Of a stretch of DNA of 64,000 bases, positions 10,118-18,947 are shown piece after piece. The position numbers and the translations under genes were made by a program. Positions within the stretch are counted from its first letter, which is position 1; every line of letters begins with the position of its first letter. The DNA lies in contig NZ_BROH01000003.1 in NCBI RefSeq assembly GCF_027923545.1, forward strand, positions 62,001-126,000. Direction: 5' to 3'. A model generated the notes under the pieces. That model saw nothing but the letters and a program-made list of their open reading frames with translations. It did not search any database and had not been told where the DNA came from. The stretch is from Sinisalibacter aestuarii. Its GTDB lineage: Bacteria; Pseudomonadota; Alphaproteobacteria; Rhodobacterales; Rhodobacteraceae.

Positions 10118-10950
10118 CGCAGGAGTTCCCCGCGCGTCACCGGCACCGCCTCGCCCGAAACGGTGACCGGCCCGCCGGGGGTGGCGCTGGCCTCGATCAG
10201 GCTCGGGCGGCCCATATCCTCGCCCTGGCGGATGGTCAGCGCGACCGGGGCGCCGCGCATCTCGGCGAGGAGGGCGGCGAGTGTCGCCGCGGCCGAGCCG
10301 GTGGCCGGGTCTTCGGGGATGTTGTCGAGCGGGGCGAACATCCGGGCATGGATCGTATTGCCGTCCTCGACATAGGCGTATTGCGCGAAGTCCATCCCCT
10401 CGGGATGGGCCTCGGCGCCACGGCGGAAGGCGGCGATGTCGGGGCTGCAGGCGGCCAGCGCCGCGCGGCTGACCAGCGGCGTGAAGGTGAAGCCGAGGCC
10501 GAGCGTGGCCATCACCGGGCGGGCGGCGATCTCGCCCGCCGCGATCCCCAGCGCATCGGCCACCAGCGCCGTCTCCGGCGCGGCCAGCCGCTTCAGCGCC
10601 ATCCCGGTGGTGAAGGAGGCGCGCGATCCCTCGACCCGGGCGTTGAGCGGGCCGATGCCGAGTTCGAGCACGAGGTCGGGGCCAAGCCCGGCATCGCCCA
10701 GCATCACCGCCGTGCCGATGGTCGGATGCCCGGCGAAGGGCAGCTCCATCGTCGGCGTGAAGATGCGTATCCGCGCATCGTGGCCGGGCTTGTCGGGCGG
10801 GTAGAGAAAGACCGTTTCGGAAAAGTTGAATTCCTGCGCGATGAGCTGAAGTTCGGCTTCCGGCAGATCGCGGGCGTCGGGCAGGATGGCAAGCTGGTTG
10901 CCGCCATAGCGGCGGTCGGTGAACACGTCATAGACGAGGTAGCCGGTCAT
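10114..10950 (-). CDS. PhzF-family isomerase/epimerase-like protein
   Basis: This 278-residue protein of the PhzF/diaminopimelate-epimerase fold starts MTGYLVYDVFTDRRYGGNQLA after a GGAGG ribosome-binding site. The catalytic Glu region of PhzF proteins is visible as LIAQEFNFSETVF near 38-50. The glycine-rich motifs FAGHPTIGTAVML near 75 and DPATGSAAATLAALL near 220 bind the substrate carboxylate and phosphate-like groups. Natural substrates are unknown for most members; nothing here indicates phenazine synthesis. It is coupled to the DUF1697 gene downstream by ATGA. Confidence 0.85.
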   Translation of the reverse strand: MTGYLVYDVFTDRRYGGNQLAILPDARDLPEAELQLIAQEFNFSETVFLYPPDKPGHDARIRIFTPTMELPFAGHPTIGTAVMLGDAGLGPDLVLELGIGPLNARVEGSRASFTTGMALKRLAAPETALVADALGIAAGEIAARPVMATLGLGFTFTPLVSRAALAACSPDIAAFRRGAEAHPEGMDFAQYAYVEDGNTIHARMFAPLDNIPEDPATGSAAATLAALLAEMRGAPVALTIRQGEDMGRPSLIEASATPGGPVTVSGEAVPVTRGELLR

Positions 10951-11041
10951 TGATCCTCCGATGCCGGCCGTGCCGGTCCGCTCCTGTCGCGCGGCCAGTT
11001 TTGGTCAGCTTGCCGCCCCGATCAAGCCCGTTTGCAGCCCA

Positions 11042-12328
11042 TCACATAAGTTCCGGCTCGCGGCCCACCCTGGCGGCGAGTTTCGCCACGGTGAGGCCCT
11101 GGACGATGATCGAGAACAGCACCACCACATAGGTCGCGGCGAGGATCGTGGCCTTCCACTCGCTCTCGGGCAGGCTCAGCGCCAGCGCGACCGAGATCCC
11201 GCCCTTGAGGCCGCCCCATGTCATGATCGGGATCGTGCCGCGTGAAAACCCGGTGAAGGGTTTCAGCATCAGCACCGGGATCGCCACGGCGGCGAGGCGC
11301 GCGACGAGCGCCAGCCCGATGGCGAGCACGCCGGAGGTGAAGGTGTCCATCGTGAAGGCGACGGCGAAAACCTCGATGCCGATCATCAGGAAGAGCACCG
11401 CGTTCAGGATCTCGTCGACCAGCTTCCAGAAGGCTTCGACGTATTTGCGGGTTTCCTCGCTCATGCCGTGCTTGGTGCCGACATCGCCGATCAGCAGCCC
11501 GGCGGTCACCGCCATGATCGGCGCCGACACATGCAGCGCCACCGCCAATTCGTAGCCGCCAAAGGCCAGCGCCAGCGTGATCAGCACTTCCAGCGGGTAA
11601 TCGTCGATCCGCCGCATCACCCGGAACACCAGCCAGCCGAGGGCGAGGCCCAGCACCGCGCCGCCCACGGCCTCCTGAAAGAAGAGCTGCGCCGCATCGG
11701 CCAACCCGCCGCCCGCGCCGTGAGCCTCCGCCTCGCCATGTCCGGCGCCGGCGGAAAAGGCGAGGCCCACCAGGATCAGGTAGACCACGTAGCCGACCCC
11801 GTCGTTGAACAGGGATTCGCCCGCGATCTTGGTTTCCAGCGCTTTCGGCAGCTTCGCCTCGCGCAGCACGCCCAGCACCGCCACCGGGTCGGTGGGCGAG
11901 ATCAGCGCGCCGAAGACGAGCGCCACGAGCAGCGGCATGCCGGTGATCCAGCTGAACCCGACCCCGACGATTGTGGTCGACAGCGCCACGCCCAGCGTGG
12001 CCATCAGCAGCACCGGCATCCATTGCGCCCGCAGATCGGAGGTTTTGACATGCAGGGCACCGGCGAAGAGCAGAAGGCCCAGCATCCCTTCGAGCAGCGC
12101 ATCGGAAAAATCGAGGCTCTGGACGACCGCGCGCACCTCTTCGGCGATGGTGAGCGTGGGAATCATCGCGTCGAGCCCGAGGATGGCGAGCGAGACCACG
12201 AAGGCGACCACGAGGATGCCGATGGCCGAGGGCAGGCGCAGAAAAAGGTAGTTGATCGCGCCGAAGGTGGCGGCGAGCACGATCATGAGCGAGGCGATCT
12301 GGAGGATGTTCACTGTCCCGGTCTCCAT
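11042..12328 (-). CDS. Cation:proton antiporter (CPA1/NhaP type)
   Basis: This 428-residue inner-membrane antiporter has about twelve hydrophobic helices and exchanges Na+ or K+ for protons. Family landmarks are GALISPTDPVAVLG near 140 (the unwound TM helix with Asp), AGESLFNDGVGYVVY near 165 (the ion-binding Asp in FNDG) and the conserved GGLKGGISVALALSLPE near the C terminus. A short acidic/Gly cytoplasmic loop lies near 190-205. The start at 12328 was taken; an ATG seven codons upstream (12349) is also possible, and neither has a strong ribosome-binding site. It is divergent from the DMT gene. Confidence 0.88.
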   Translation of the reverse strand: METGTVNILQIASLMIVLAATFGAINYLFLRLPSAIGILVVAFVVSLAILGLDAMIPTLTIAEEVRAVVQSLDFSDALLEGMLGLLLFAGALHVKTSDLRAQWMPVLLMATLGVALSTTIVGVGFSWITGMPLLVALVFGALISPTDPVAVLGVLREAKLPKALETKIAGESLFNDGVGYVVYLILVGLAFSAGAGHGEAEAHGAGGGLADAAQLFFQEAVGGAVLGLALGWLVFRVMRRIDDYPLEVLITLALAFGGYELAVALHVSAPIMAVTAGLLIGDVGTKHGMSEETRKYVEAFWKLVDEILNAVLFLMIGIEVFAVAFTMDTFTSGVLAIGLALVARLAAVAIPVLMLKPFTGFSRGTIPIMTWGGLKGGISVALALSLPESEWKATILAATYVVVLFSIIVQGLTVAKLAARVGREPELM

Positions 12329-12407
12329 GTTTTGCCGAAGTGGTAGCATGGGCGGGGAAATCGGGGAATGGCTTGACACGCGGTGCCCGCGCCTCTCCTG
12401 TCGCAGC

Positions 12408-13292
12408 ATGAACCACCGCGACGACATGGACCGTTTCGGCACCGCCGCGCTCATCGCCATCATGGTGGTGCTGGCGCTGAATCAGGTGGTGATCAAGCTC
12501 ACCAATGACGGGTTGCAGCCGGTCTTCGCCGCCGGGCTGCGTTCGGCGGGCGCGGTCGTGGTGATCTGGGGCTGGATGCGGTTGCGCGGCCAGCGGCTCG
12601 ATTTCCGCCCCGGCACGCTGCCGGCGGGGCTGCTGATCGGGCTGATCTTTGCGGTCGAGTTCCTGGCGCTGTTCATCGCGCTCGATCTCACCACGGTGAC
12701 GCGGGTGAGCGTGATCTTCTATTCGATGCCGGTCTGGATGGCGGTGGCGGCGCATTTTCTGCTGCCCGGCGAACGGCTGACCCCGCTGCGCAGCCTCGGC
12801 CTGGCGCTCGCCTTTGCCGGCGTGGTCTGGGCCATCGTCGACCGCACCGGGCTGGGCGGCGATGCCTCGCTGCTGGGCGATCTTGCGGCGCTGGTGGGGG
12901 CCCTGGGCTGGATGGGCGTCTCGCTCGTGCCCCGTCTGACCCGGATCCGCGAGGTGACGCCGGAAATGCAGATGTTCTGGCAATTGCTGGTCTCGGCGCC
13001 GCTGCTGATCGCCGTTTCCTTCGCTTTCGGGCCGTTTCTGCGCGATTTCGTGCCGGTGACGGCATGGATGATGCTGTTTCAGATCGTGGTGGTGGCCTCG
13101 GGAACGTTTCTTGCCTGGTTCTGGCTGCTCAGCCGCTACAAGGCGAGCCAGATCGCCGCTTTCGCCTTTCTGTCGCCGGTTTTCGGCGTGGTCATGGGCT
13201 GGCTCTGGCTCGGCGAAACGGTGACGCCGGCGCTGATCGCCAAACTGGCGCTGGTGACGCTGGGGATCGTGCTGATCAACCGGCGGGCCTAG
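12408..13292 (+). CDS. EamA-family (DMT superfamily) permease
   Basis: This is a 294-residue ten-helix permease with two EamA repeats, the second of the two DMT genes in this region. It begins MNHRDDMDRFGTAALIAIMV. Typical pieces are LRSAGAVVVIWGWMRLRG, ALDLTTVTRVSVIFYSMPVW and, in the second repeat, AFAFLSPVFGVVMGWLWLGE. An ATG six codons downstream (12426) is an alternative start. No Shine-Dalgarno sequence precedes either, so a short or missing leader is possible. The substrate is unknown. Confidence 0.82.
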   Translation: MNHRDDMDRFGTAALIAIMVVLALNQVVIKLTNDGLQPVFAAGLRSAGAVVVIWGWMRLRGQRLDFRPGTLPAGLLIGLIFAVEFLALFIALDLTTVTRVSVIFYSMPVWMAVAAHFLLPGERLTPLRSLGLALAFAGVVWAIVDRTGLGGDASLLGDLAALVGALGWMGVSLVPRLTRIREVTPEMQMFWQLLVSAPLLIAVSFAFGPFLRDFVPVTAWMMLFQIVVVASGTFLAWFWLLSRYKASQIAAFAFLSPVFGVVMGWLWLGETVTPALIAKLALVTLGIVLINRRA

Positions 13293-13308
13293 CTGGCGGG
13301 CCCCGCGT

Positions 13309-13995
13309 TCAGCCCGGCGTTTTCGGCAGGTCCAGTTCCACCCAGACGGGCAGGTGATCGGAGGCCACCCGCGACAGCCGGGTTTCGATCACGCCGCCGG
13401 TGCGGGCTTCGAGGCCGGGGCTGAGCCCGACCCGGTCGAGCGCCGCCATCGGCCGCGAGGCGTGAAAGCTCTTGCCCGGCGCGAGGATCGAGAAATGGTC
13501 CTGAAACTCCTCGAACCCCACCCGCGGCGACCATTCGTTGAAATCGCCGAGCACCGCCGTGGGCCGGGTGCAGCTCTCCAGCGCCTTGCGGATCGAGCGC
13601 ATCTGGCCGTGGCGGTTGCGGCGCAGCAGCCCAAGATGCACGCCGACAACCCTGAGCCGCCCCTCGATCACCGCCGAGACCGCGCCGCGCGGCTCAAGCC
13701 CGGGCAGGGTGATCCGCTGCGGATCGCTCACCTCGGTGCCCTTTTTCACCAGGATCGCATTGCCATGCCAGCCGATCGACACCTCATTCACCGCGAGCGC
13801 CACCGGCTCGTAATCGGTATGGTCGGCGATAAGCTGGCGCGGCAGGGCGGCGTGGCGGGGGCCGAGCCGCCGGTCGGCCTCCTGCAGCACGATCACATCG
13901 GCCCCGATATGGTTGACCACATCGAGGATACGCGCCGGATCGCGGCGGCGGTCGAGGCCCACGGCCTTGCGGATATTGTAGCTTGCCAGTTTCAT
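13309..13995 (-). CDS. Endonuclease/exonuclease/phosphatase (EEP) family protein
   Basis: This 228-residue metal-dependent hydrolase starts MKLASYNIRKAVGLD. EEP-fold residues are visible: Asn7 of the SYNI motif, Glu near 40 in IVLQEADRR, VGVHLGLL near 116, the LGDFNEWS catalytic Asp/Asn near 148 and the SDHLPVWVEL Asp-His pair near the end. Such proteins cleave phosphodiester or phosphomonoester bonds in nucleic acids or lipids. This short subfamily often lies beside phospholipase-D-like genes, but none is in view here. Confidence 0.85.
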   Translation of the reverse strand: MKLASYNIRKAVGLDRRRDPARILDVVNHIGADVIVLQEADRRLGPRHAALPRQLIADHTDYEPVALAVNEVSIGWHGNAILVKKGTEVSDPQRITLPGLEPRGAVSAVIEGRLRVVGVHLGLLRRNRHGQMRSIRKALESCTRPTAVLGDFNEWSPRVGFEEFQDHFSILAPGKSFHASRPMAALDRVGLSPGLEARTGGVIETRLSRVASDHLPVWVELDLPKTPG

Positions 13996-14062
13996 CTGTT
14001 TCCGCCTGCTCCGCCCCGAATATGGGGCCGCATCGGCGCAAGGTTAAGCCCCGATTGCAGGG

Positions 14063-15478
14063 TCATGTCCCGCAAAATGTTTGCTGCACCCGCTCTTCGG
14101 GGCGCGGCGCGCGGGCATAATCGGCGGTGTCGGGGCCATCGTCGTAGGGCGTTGCCAGCGCCGCCAGCAGCCGGTGGAACGGTGCGTAATCGCCGGCTAC
14201 GGCGGCCTCGATCATCTCTTCCACCCGGTGGTTGCGCGGGATGATGGCGGGGTTGGCGGCGCGCATCGTCGCCCCGGTATCGCCCGGTTCGCGGGCGAGC
14301 CGCGCCTGCCAGTCCGGCGTCCAGCTTTCCCAGGCGCCGGCATCGTCGACCAGATGTCCGGCATAGCCGGTATTGGCCAGCGCCCGGAAGGTGTTGGTAA
14401 AATCGGCCCGGCTGGTCGACATCCGCTGCAACAGCCCGACGATCAGCGCTTCGTCGCCCTCTTCTTCGCGCACAAGCCCGATCTTGGCGCGGAAGCGGCG
14501 CAGCCATTCGGCGCGGAACGCATCGCCGAAGCCGTTCAGCGCCTCGGTGGCGATCTCGACCGCGCGGTCCTGATCCGGGTCGATCAGCGGCACCAGCGCC
14601 GAGGCGAGCTGGGCAAGGTTCCAGATCGCCATATCGGGCTGGTTCTGGTAGGCGTAGCGGCCCATCCGGTCGATCGACGAAAACACCGTGGCGCCGTGAT
14701 AGGCATCCATGAAGGCGCAGGGGCCGTAATCAATGGTCTCGCCCGAGATCGTCATATTGTCGGTGTTCATCACGCCGTGGATGAAGCCCACGCTCATCCA
14801 GCCGGCAACGAGCCGCGCCTGCGCCGCGATCACCGAGGTGAGCAGCCCGAGCGCGCCCTGGGCCTCGGGGTAATGGCGGGCAAGAGCGTGGGCGGTCAGG
14901 GTCTGCAGCGCCTCGATATCGTCGCGCGCCACGAAAGCCTGGAAGGTGCCCACGCGGATATGGCTGGCGGCGACGCGGGCGAGAACAGCGCCGGGCAGGG
15001 GGCGTTCGCGCATCACCGTCTCGCCGGTGGCGGCGGCGGCCAGCGCCCGTGTGGTGGGCAGGCCGAGCGCGTGCATCGCTTCCGAAACCACGTATTCGCG
15101 CAGCACCGGGCCGAGCCAGGCCCGCCCGTCGCCGCCGCGCGAAAACGGCGTGCGGCCCGCGCCCTTGAGCTGGATATCGCGCCGGTTGCCTTGCGCGTCG
15201 ATCACCTCGCCGAGAAGGATCGCGCGGCCATCGCCAAGCTGGCCCGCCCAATTGCCGAACTGGTGCCCGGCATAAAGCTGCGCCAGCGGCTCGGCGCCCT
15301 CGGGCACCACATTGCCCGCGATCACTTCGGCGCTCAGGCTGCCGGGGTCGATCCGCAGCTCGCGCGCCAGCGGCTCGTTCAGCGCCACGAGCGCCGGGCT
15401 GGCCACAGGGGTGGGATCGAGCCGGGCATAGAAATGCTCAGGCAGCCGGGCATAGGAATTGTCGAAATCTGCGCGCAT
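14063..15478 (-). CDS. selO: Protein adenylyltransferase SelO (YdiU/UPF0061)
   Basis: SelO is a pseudokinase-fold enzyme that transfers AMP from ATP to Ser, Thr or Tyr side chains of proteins and is linked to oxidative stress. The 471 residues match bacterial family size. Landmarks are [18 protein letters not shown] near 90, [19 protein letters not shown] near 120, [12 protein letters not shown] near 190, [16 protein letters not shown] near 255 and [11 protein letters not shown] just after it. The C terminus ends in Phe-Cys-Gly-Thr, a Cys where some eukaryotic homologues have selenocysteine, so the gene looks complete. Confidence 0.93.
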   Translation of the reverse strand: MRADFDNSYARLPEHFYARLDPTPVASPALVALNEPLARELRIDPGSLSAEVIAGNVVPEGAEPLAQLYAGHQFGNWAGQLGDGRAILLGEVIDAQGNRRDIQLKGAGRTPFSRGGDGRAWLGPVLREYVVSEAMHALGLPTTRALAAAATGETVMRERPLPGAVLARVAASHIRVGTFQAFVARDDIEALQTLTAHALARHYPEAQGALGLLTSVIAAQARLVAGWMSVGFIHGVMNTDNMTISGETIDYGPCAFMDAYHGATVFSSIDRMGRYAYQNQPDMAIWNLAQLASALVPLIDPDQDRAVEIATEALNGFGDAFRAEWLRRFRAKIGLVREEEGDEALIVGLLQRMSTSRADFTNTFRALANTGYAGHLVDDAGAWESWTPDWQARLAREPGDTGATMRAANPAIIPRNHRVEEMIEAAVAGDYAPFHRLLAALATPYDDGPDTADYARAPRPEERVQQTFCGT

Positions 15479-15542
15479 GAAGCACAGGTGGGGATCGCGT
15501 GGGCGTTTGTCCAGCCGGGGGCGGGTTAAGAGAGCGCGGCCC

Positions 15543-15989
15543 TCAAAGCCGGCAGGTCATCAGGCTGAACCCGTCGCGCGGGGCAAATCCAAGGCGCTGG
15601 TAGATGCTGCGCGCGGCGGCGTTGTCGCGGCCCACTTCGAGGTGGAGTGCCACCACGCCCTGCGCCTTCAGCGCCTGGGCCAGCGCGCTCAGCGCCTCGG
15701 TGCCGATGCCGCGCCCGCGCAGGTTTTCACGGATGAAGAATTCGTCGATGAATGCATCCATCCCGCCCAGCTCGATCGACCAGCCGGTGCCGATGGCGAT
15801 ATAGCCCAGCGGCGCGGCGCGCGGGCCGATGAGCCAGACCGCGCCCTGCGGCACGCCGTCGAGCAGGGGCATGAGCGCGGCGCGGCGGCTGGCCTCGTCC
15901 TGCACGATGCCCTCGGTCGCGTGATAGGCGGCGACCAGCGGCAGCAGCTTTTCGAGATCGTCGGGCCGGGCGAGATGCAGCGCGGTCAC
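15543..15989 (-). CDS. GNAT-family N-acetyltransferase
   Basis: This 148-residue acetyltransferase uses acetyl-CoA to acetylate an unknown amine. The start is a GTG at 15989 overlapping the nucleoside hydrolase stop (GTGA). Upstream in-frame ATGs would run inside that gene. GNAT signatures are [20 protein letters not shown], whose RGRGIG is the acetyl-CoA pyrophosphate loop near residue 85, and [16 protein letters not shown] near the end. Coupling with a nucleoside hydrolase hints at a salvage or detoxification role, but this is only context. Confidence 0.8.
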   Translation of the reverse strand: MTALHLARPDDLEKLLPLVAAYHATEGIVQDEASRRAALMPLLDGVPQGAVWLIGPRAAPLGYIAIGTGWSIELGGMDAFIDEFFIRENLRGRGIGTEALSALAQALKAQGVVALHLEVGRDNAAARSIYQRLGFAPRDGFSLMTCRL

Positions 15990-16924
15990 GGCAACCGCCC
16001 GAGCCGCTCGGTGAGCAGGGCGAAGAACCCGTCGGCGTCGATATCGCCCATGAAGGTGGCGTTGGGCGCGCGGTCCGTCACGCCCCACCAATCGGCGACC
16101 GTCATGCCGCGCGTGAGGTCGGAGCCGGTTTCGATTTCAACGTTTACATGCCGGCCCGAGAACAGATCGGGCCGCAGCAGATAGGCGATGGTGGTCGGGT
16201 CATGCAGTGGCCCGCCCTTGGAGCCGTATTTGGCGATGTCGAAGCGCTCGAAGAAATCCAGCATCTCGGCGGTGAAGCGCCCGGTGCGGGTGCCGAGCGC
16301 GGCGAAGGCATCGAGCCGGGGCCGGGTGACGAGCGCCTTATGCGTCACGTCGAGCGGCATCACGGTAAGCGGTGCACCGGATCTGAACACGATATCAGCG
16401 GCTTCCGGGTCGACATAGATGTTGAACTCGGCGGCGGGTGTGTAGTTGCCCACCTCGAAATAGGCCCCGCCCATCAGCACGATCTCCTGCACCCGGTCCA
16501 CGATGTCGGGCGCGCGGGCGAAGGCGGTGCCGATATTGGTGAGCGGCCCCAGAGGCGTGAGGGTGACGGTGCCTGGCGGCTCGGCGCGCAGCGTGTCGAT
16601 GATGAAATCGACGCCGTGCTGCGGCTGGAGCGGCATGGTCGGCTCCCACAGATCCGGCCCGTCGAGGCCGGTCTTGCCGTGGACATGTTCGGCGGTGACG
16701 AGGGGGCGCTGCATCGGCGCATCGCAGCCGGCAAACACGCGCATATCCGCCCGCCCCGCCAGTTCGCAGACGATGCGGGCATTGGTCTGGGTGCGGGCAA
16801 GCGGCACGTTGCCGGCCACGGCGGTAAGGCCCAGCACCTCGATCTCGGGGCTGGCCAGCGCCAGCAGGATCGCCACGGCATCATCCTGTCCGGGGTCGGT
16901 GTCTATGATGATTTTACGCGCCAT
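15986..16924 (-). CDS. Inosine-uridine preferring nucleoside hydrolase family protein
   Basis: This 312-residue enzyme hydrolyses the N-glycosidic bond of ribonucleosides to base plus ribose. The calcium-binding signature IIDTDPGQDDAVAILLAL at residues 5-22 defines the family. Also visible are AVAGNVPLARTQTNA, GPLTNIGTAFARAP, EIVLMGGAYFEVGN, AAEFNIYVDPEAA and the active-site His region GPLHDPTTIAYLL near 240. An AGGGC ribosome-binding site precedes ATG 16924. It overlaps the GNAT gene by GTGA and follows exonuclease III by nine bases, so the three form one operon. Confidence 0.92.
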   Translation of the reverse strand: MARKIIIDTDPGQDDAVAILLALASPEIEVLGLTAVAGNVPLARTQTNARIVCELAGRADMRVFAGCDAPMQRPLVTAEHVHGKTGLDGPDLWEPTMPLQPQHGVDFIIDTLRAEPPGTVTLTPLGPLTNIGTAFARAPDIVDRVQEIVLMGGAYFEVGNYTPAAEFNIYVDPEAADIVFRSGAPLTVMPLDVTHKALVTRPRLDAFAALGTRTGRFTAEMLDFFERFDIAKYGSKGGPLHDPTTIAYLLRPDLFSGRHVNVEIETGSDLTRGMTVADWWGVTDRAPNATFMGDIDADGFFALLTERLGRLP

Positions 16925-16933
16925 ATGAATGCC

Positions 16934-17734
16934 CTACGCTGCGAGTTTGACCCAGATCGGCACATGGTCCGAAGGCTTGTCGCGGGCGCGCAGATCCTTG
17001 TCGATCTGGCAATCTTCCAGCAGATCGGCGCATTGCGGCGAGAGCAGGAAATGGTCGATCCGGATGCCGTCATTGCGCTGCCAGGCGCCGCGCTGGAAAT
17101 CCCAGAAGGTGTAGAGCTCATGCGCCCGGGTGCGGGCGCGCAGGGCTTCGGTGAGGCCGAGATGGACGAGGCGGCGGAAGGCGGCGCGGGTTTCGGGCAG
17201 GAACAGCGCGTCTGTCACCCAGTCCTGCGGCCGGGCGGCGTCTTCGGCCTGGGGAATCACGTTGTAGTCGCCGGCCATCAGAAACGGCTCTTCGAGGCGC
17301 AGCAATTCCTCGGCGCGGGCGCTCAGGCGCTCGATCCATTTGAGCTTGTAGTCGTATTTCTCGCCCGGGGCCGGGTTGCCGTTGGGCAGATAGAGGCCGC
17401 AGATCCGCACGGCCTTCTCGCCCACCACCGTGGCCTCGATATAGCGCGCCTCTTCATCGTCCACGCCCTCGCGCCCCGCGCCCTCGGCGCCGGGCAGGCC
17501 GCGCACCACGTCTTCCAGCGGCAGCCTCGACAGCAGCGCCACCCCGTTGAACGACTTTTGCCCATGCGTTTCAACGTTGTAGCCGAGGTCTTCAAAGGGC
17601 TCGCGGGGGAAGCCTTCGTCGACCGTCTTGATCTCCTGCAGGATCGCCACATCCGGCTCGGCCTCTTTCAGCCAGTCGAGCACCACCGGCAGGCGGGCCT
17701 TGATTCCGTTGATGTTAAAACTGGCGATTTTCAT
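16934..17734 (-). CDS. xthA: Exodeoxyribonuclease III
   Basis: This is an AP endonuclease and 3'-5' exonuclease of base excision repair, with 266 residues. The EEP-fold catalytic residues are visible: Asn7 in SFNINGIKARL, Glu34 in AILQEIKT, YLPNGNPAPGEKYDYKL near 125, MAGDYNVIPQ near 160, TFWDFQRGAWQRNDGIRIDH near 220 and SDHVPIWVKL at the C terminus. Length and motif order are those of bacterial ExoIII. It heads an operon with the nucleoside hydrolase and GNAT genes. Confidence 0.93.
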   Translation of the reverse strand: MKIASFNINGIKARLPVVLDWLKEAEPDVAILQEIKTVDEGFPREPFEDLGYNVETHGQKSFNGVALLSRLPLEDVVRGLPGAEGAGREGVDDEEARYIEATVVGEKAVRICGLYLPNGNPAPGEKYDYKLKWIERLSARAEELLRLEEPFLMAGDYNVIPQAEDAARPQDWVTDALFLPETRAAFRRLVHLGLTEALRARTRAHELYTFWDFQRGAWQRNDGIRIDHFLLSPQCADLLEDCQIDKDLRARDKPSDHVPIWVKLAA

Positions 17735-17764
17735 GGCCGACCCCCGCGCTGTATCGGGCCGACA

Positions 17765-18943
17765 CTAGCGGGCGGCGCTGCGGGCGGCAATGGCCAGCCC
17801 GGCGGCATGGGCCGAGGCCCAGGCCCATTGGAAATTGTAGCCGCCCAGCCAGCCCGTCACGTCCACCGCCTCGCCGATCACGTAAAGGCCGGGGCGGTGG
17901 CGCGATTCCATCGTCTGCGACGAAAGCCCCTCCGTGGCCACGCCGCCCAGGGTGACCTCCGCCGTGCGGTAGCCCTCGGAGCCGGTGGGGGTAAGCTGCC
18001 AGTTTGCCAGCGCCCCGGCAATCTCTGCGAGCCGGGCATCGGACTGGTCGGCGAGGTTGCCCGCAAGGCCGAGATCGGGGGCGAGAAACTCCACCAGCCG
18101 GGCCGGGAGCAACTCGGCCAGTTCGGTGGTGAGCGCCCGCCTGCCGCTGATCTGGCGGCGGGCGCGCAGCTCGGCGGCAAGGTCGCAGCCGGGCAGCAGG
18201 TCGATCCCGATCGTCTCGCCCTCGCGCCAGTAGGACGAGATTTGCAGGATCGCCGGGCCGGAGAGGCCGCGATGGGTGAACAGCATCTGCTCGGCAAAGC
18301 GCGCCCGCGCGGTCGAGGCCATTACCGGCAGCGAGACGCCCGCGAGCGGCGCGAAGCGGTCGCCGAAGGTGAGCGGCACGAGGGCGGGGCGCGTTTCGGT
18401 GATCCGGTGGCCGAACTGGCGGGCGATATCGTAGGTCAGGCCGGTCGCCCCCATCTTCGGGATCGACTTGCCGCCGGTGGCAAGCACCAGATGCTCGCAG
18501 GAGAGCGGGCCGCGGTTGCTGTCGAGCCGGAACCGCGCGCCATCATGGCTGACGGCGGCAACGCTGGTCTCAAGCCGCAGCCCGGCCCCGGCGGCGCGCA
18601 TGCCGGCGAGCAGCATGTCGATGATCTCGCCGGACTTGCCGTCGCAGAAGAGCTGGCCCAGCGTTTTCTCATGCCAGGCGATGCCGTGGCGCGAGACAAG
18701 TTCGATGAAATCCCATTGCGTATAGCGCGCCAGCGCCGATTTGGCGAAATGCGGGTTCTCGCTGAGGTAATTCTCCGCGCTCACGTCGAGATTGGTGAAA
18801 TTGCACCGCCCGCCGCCGGAAATGCGCACCTTTTCGGCCGGCCGCCTGGCATGGTCGATGACCAGCGTATCCGGCCCGGCATGGGCGGCGCAGAACAGCC
18901 CGGCGGCTCCGGCGCCGAGAATGATGGTGCGGTGATGATGCAT
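17765..18943 (-). CDS. BaiN/RdsA-like NAD(P)/FAD-dependent oxidoreductase (HI0933 family)
   Basis: This 392-residue flavoprotein starts MHHHRTIILGAGAAGLFCAA, the FAD-binding Rossmann motif GAGAAG. The family fingerprint KVRISGGGRCNFTNLDV lies near residue 40. ATGGKSIPKMGATG lies near 165, and YVIGEAVDVTGWLGGYNFQW near the C terminus is the second FAD contact. Members of this family are annotated as aminoacetone oxidases or flavin reductases; the true substrate is rarely known. It starts five bases after the radical SAM stop, so the two genes are probably co-transcribed. The upstream in-frame ATG at 19063 lies inside that gene and was rejected. Confidence 0.88.
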   Translation of the reverse strand: MHHHRTIILGAGAAGLFCAAHAGPDTLVIDHARRPAEKVRISGGGRCNFTNLDVSAENYLSENPHFAKSALARYTQWDFIELVSRHGIAWHEKTLGQLFCDGKSGEIIDMLLAGMRAAGAGLRLETSVAAVSHDGARFRLDSNRGPLSCEHLVLATGGKSIPKMGATGLTYDIARQFGHRITETRPALVPLTFGDRFAPLAGVSLPVMASTARARFAEQMLFTHRGLSGPAILQISSYWREGETIGIDLLPGCDLAAELRARRQISGRRALTTELAELLPARLVEFLAPDLGLAGNLADQSDARLAEIAGALANWQLTPTGSEGYRTAEVTLGGVATEGLSSQTMESRHRPGLYVIGEAVDVTGWLGGYNFQWAWASAHAAGLAIAARSAAR

Positions 18944-18947
18944 CGGC

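Noticed and set aside
12373-12401. TTGACA followed 17 bases later by TCCTGT as a promoter of the second DMT permease gene
   Set aside because: The -35 is perfect, but the -10 is very poor and the region is GC-rich. I could not support it as a feature.
14063-14100. C-terminal Phe-Cys-Gly-Thr of SelO as a truncated selenoprotein
   Set aside because: Bacterial SelO proteins commonly end in a Cys-containing tail of this kind, so the end is normal.
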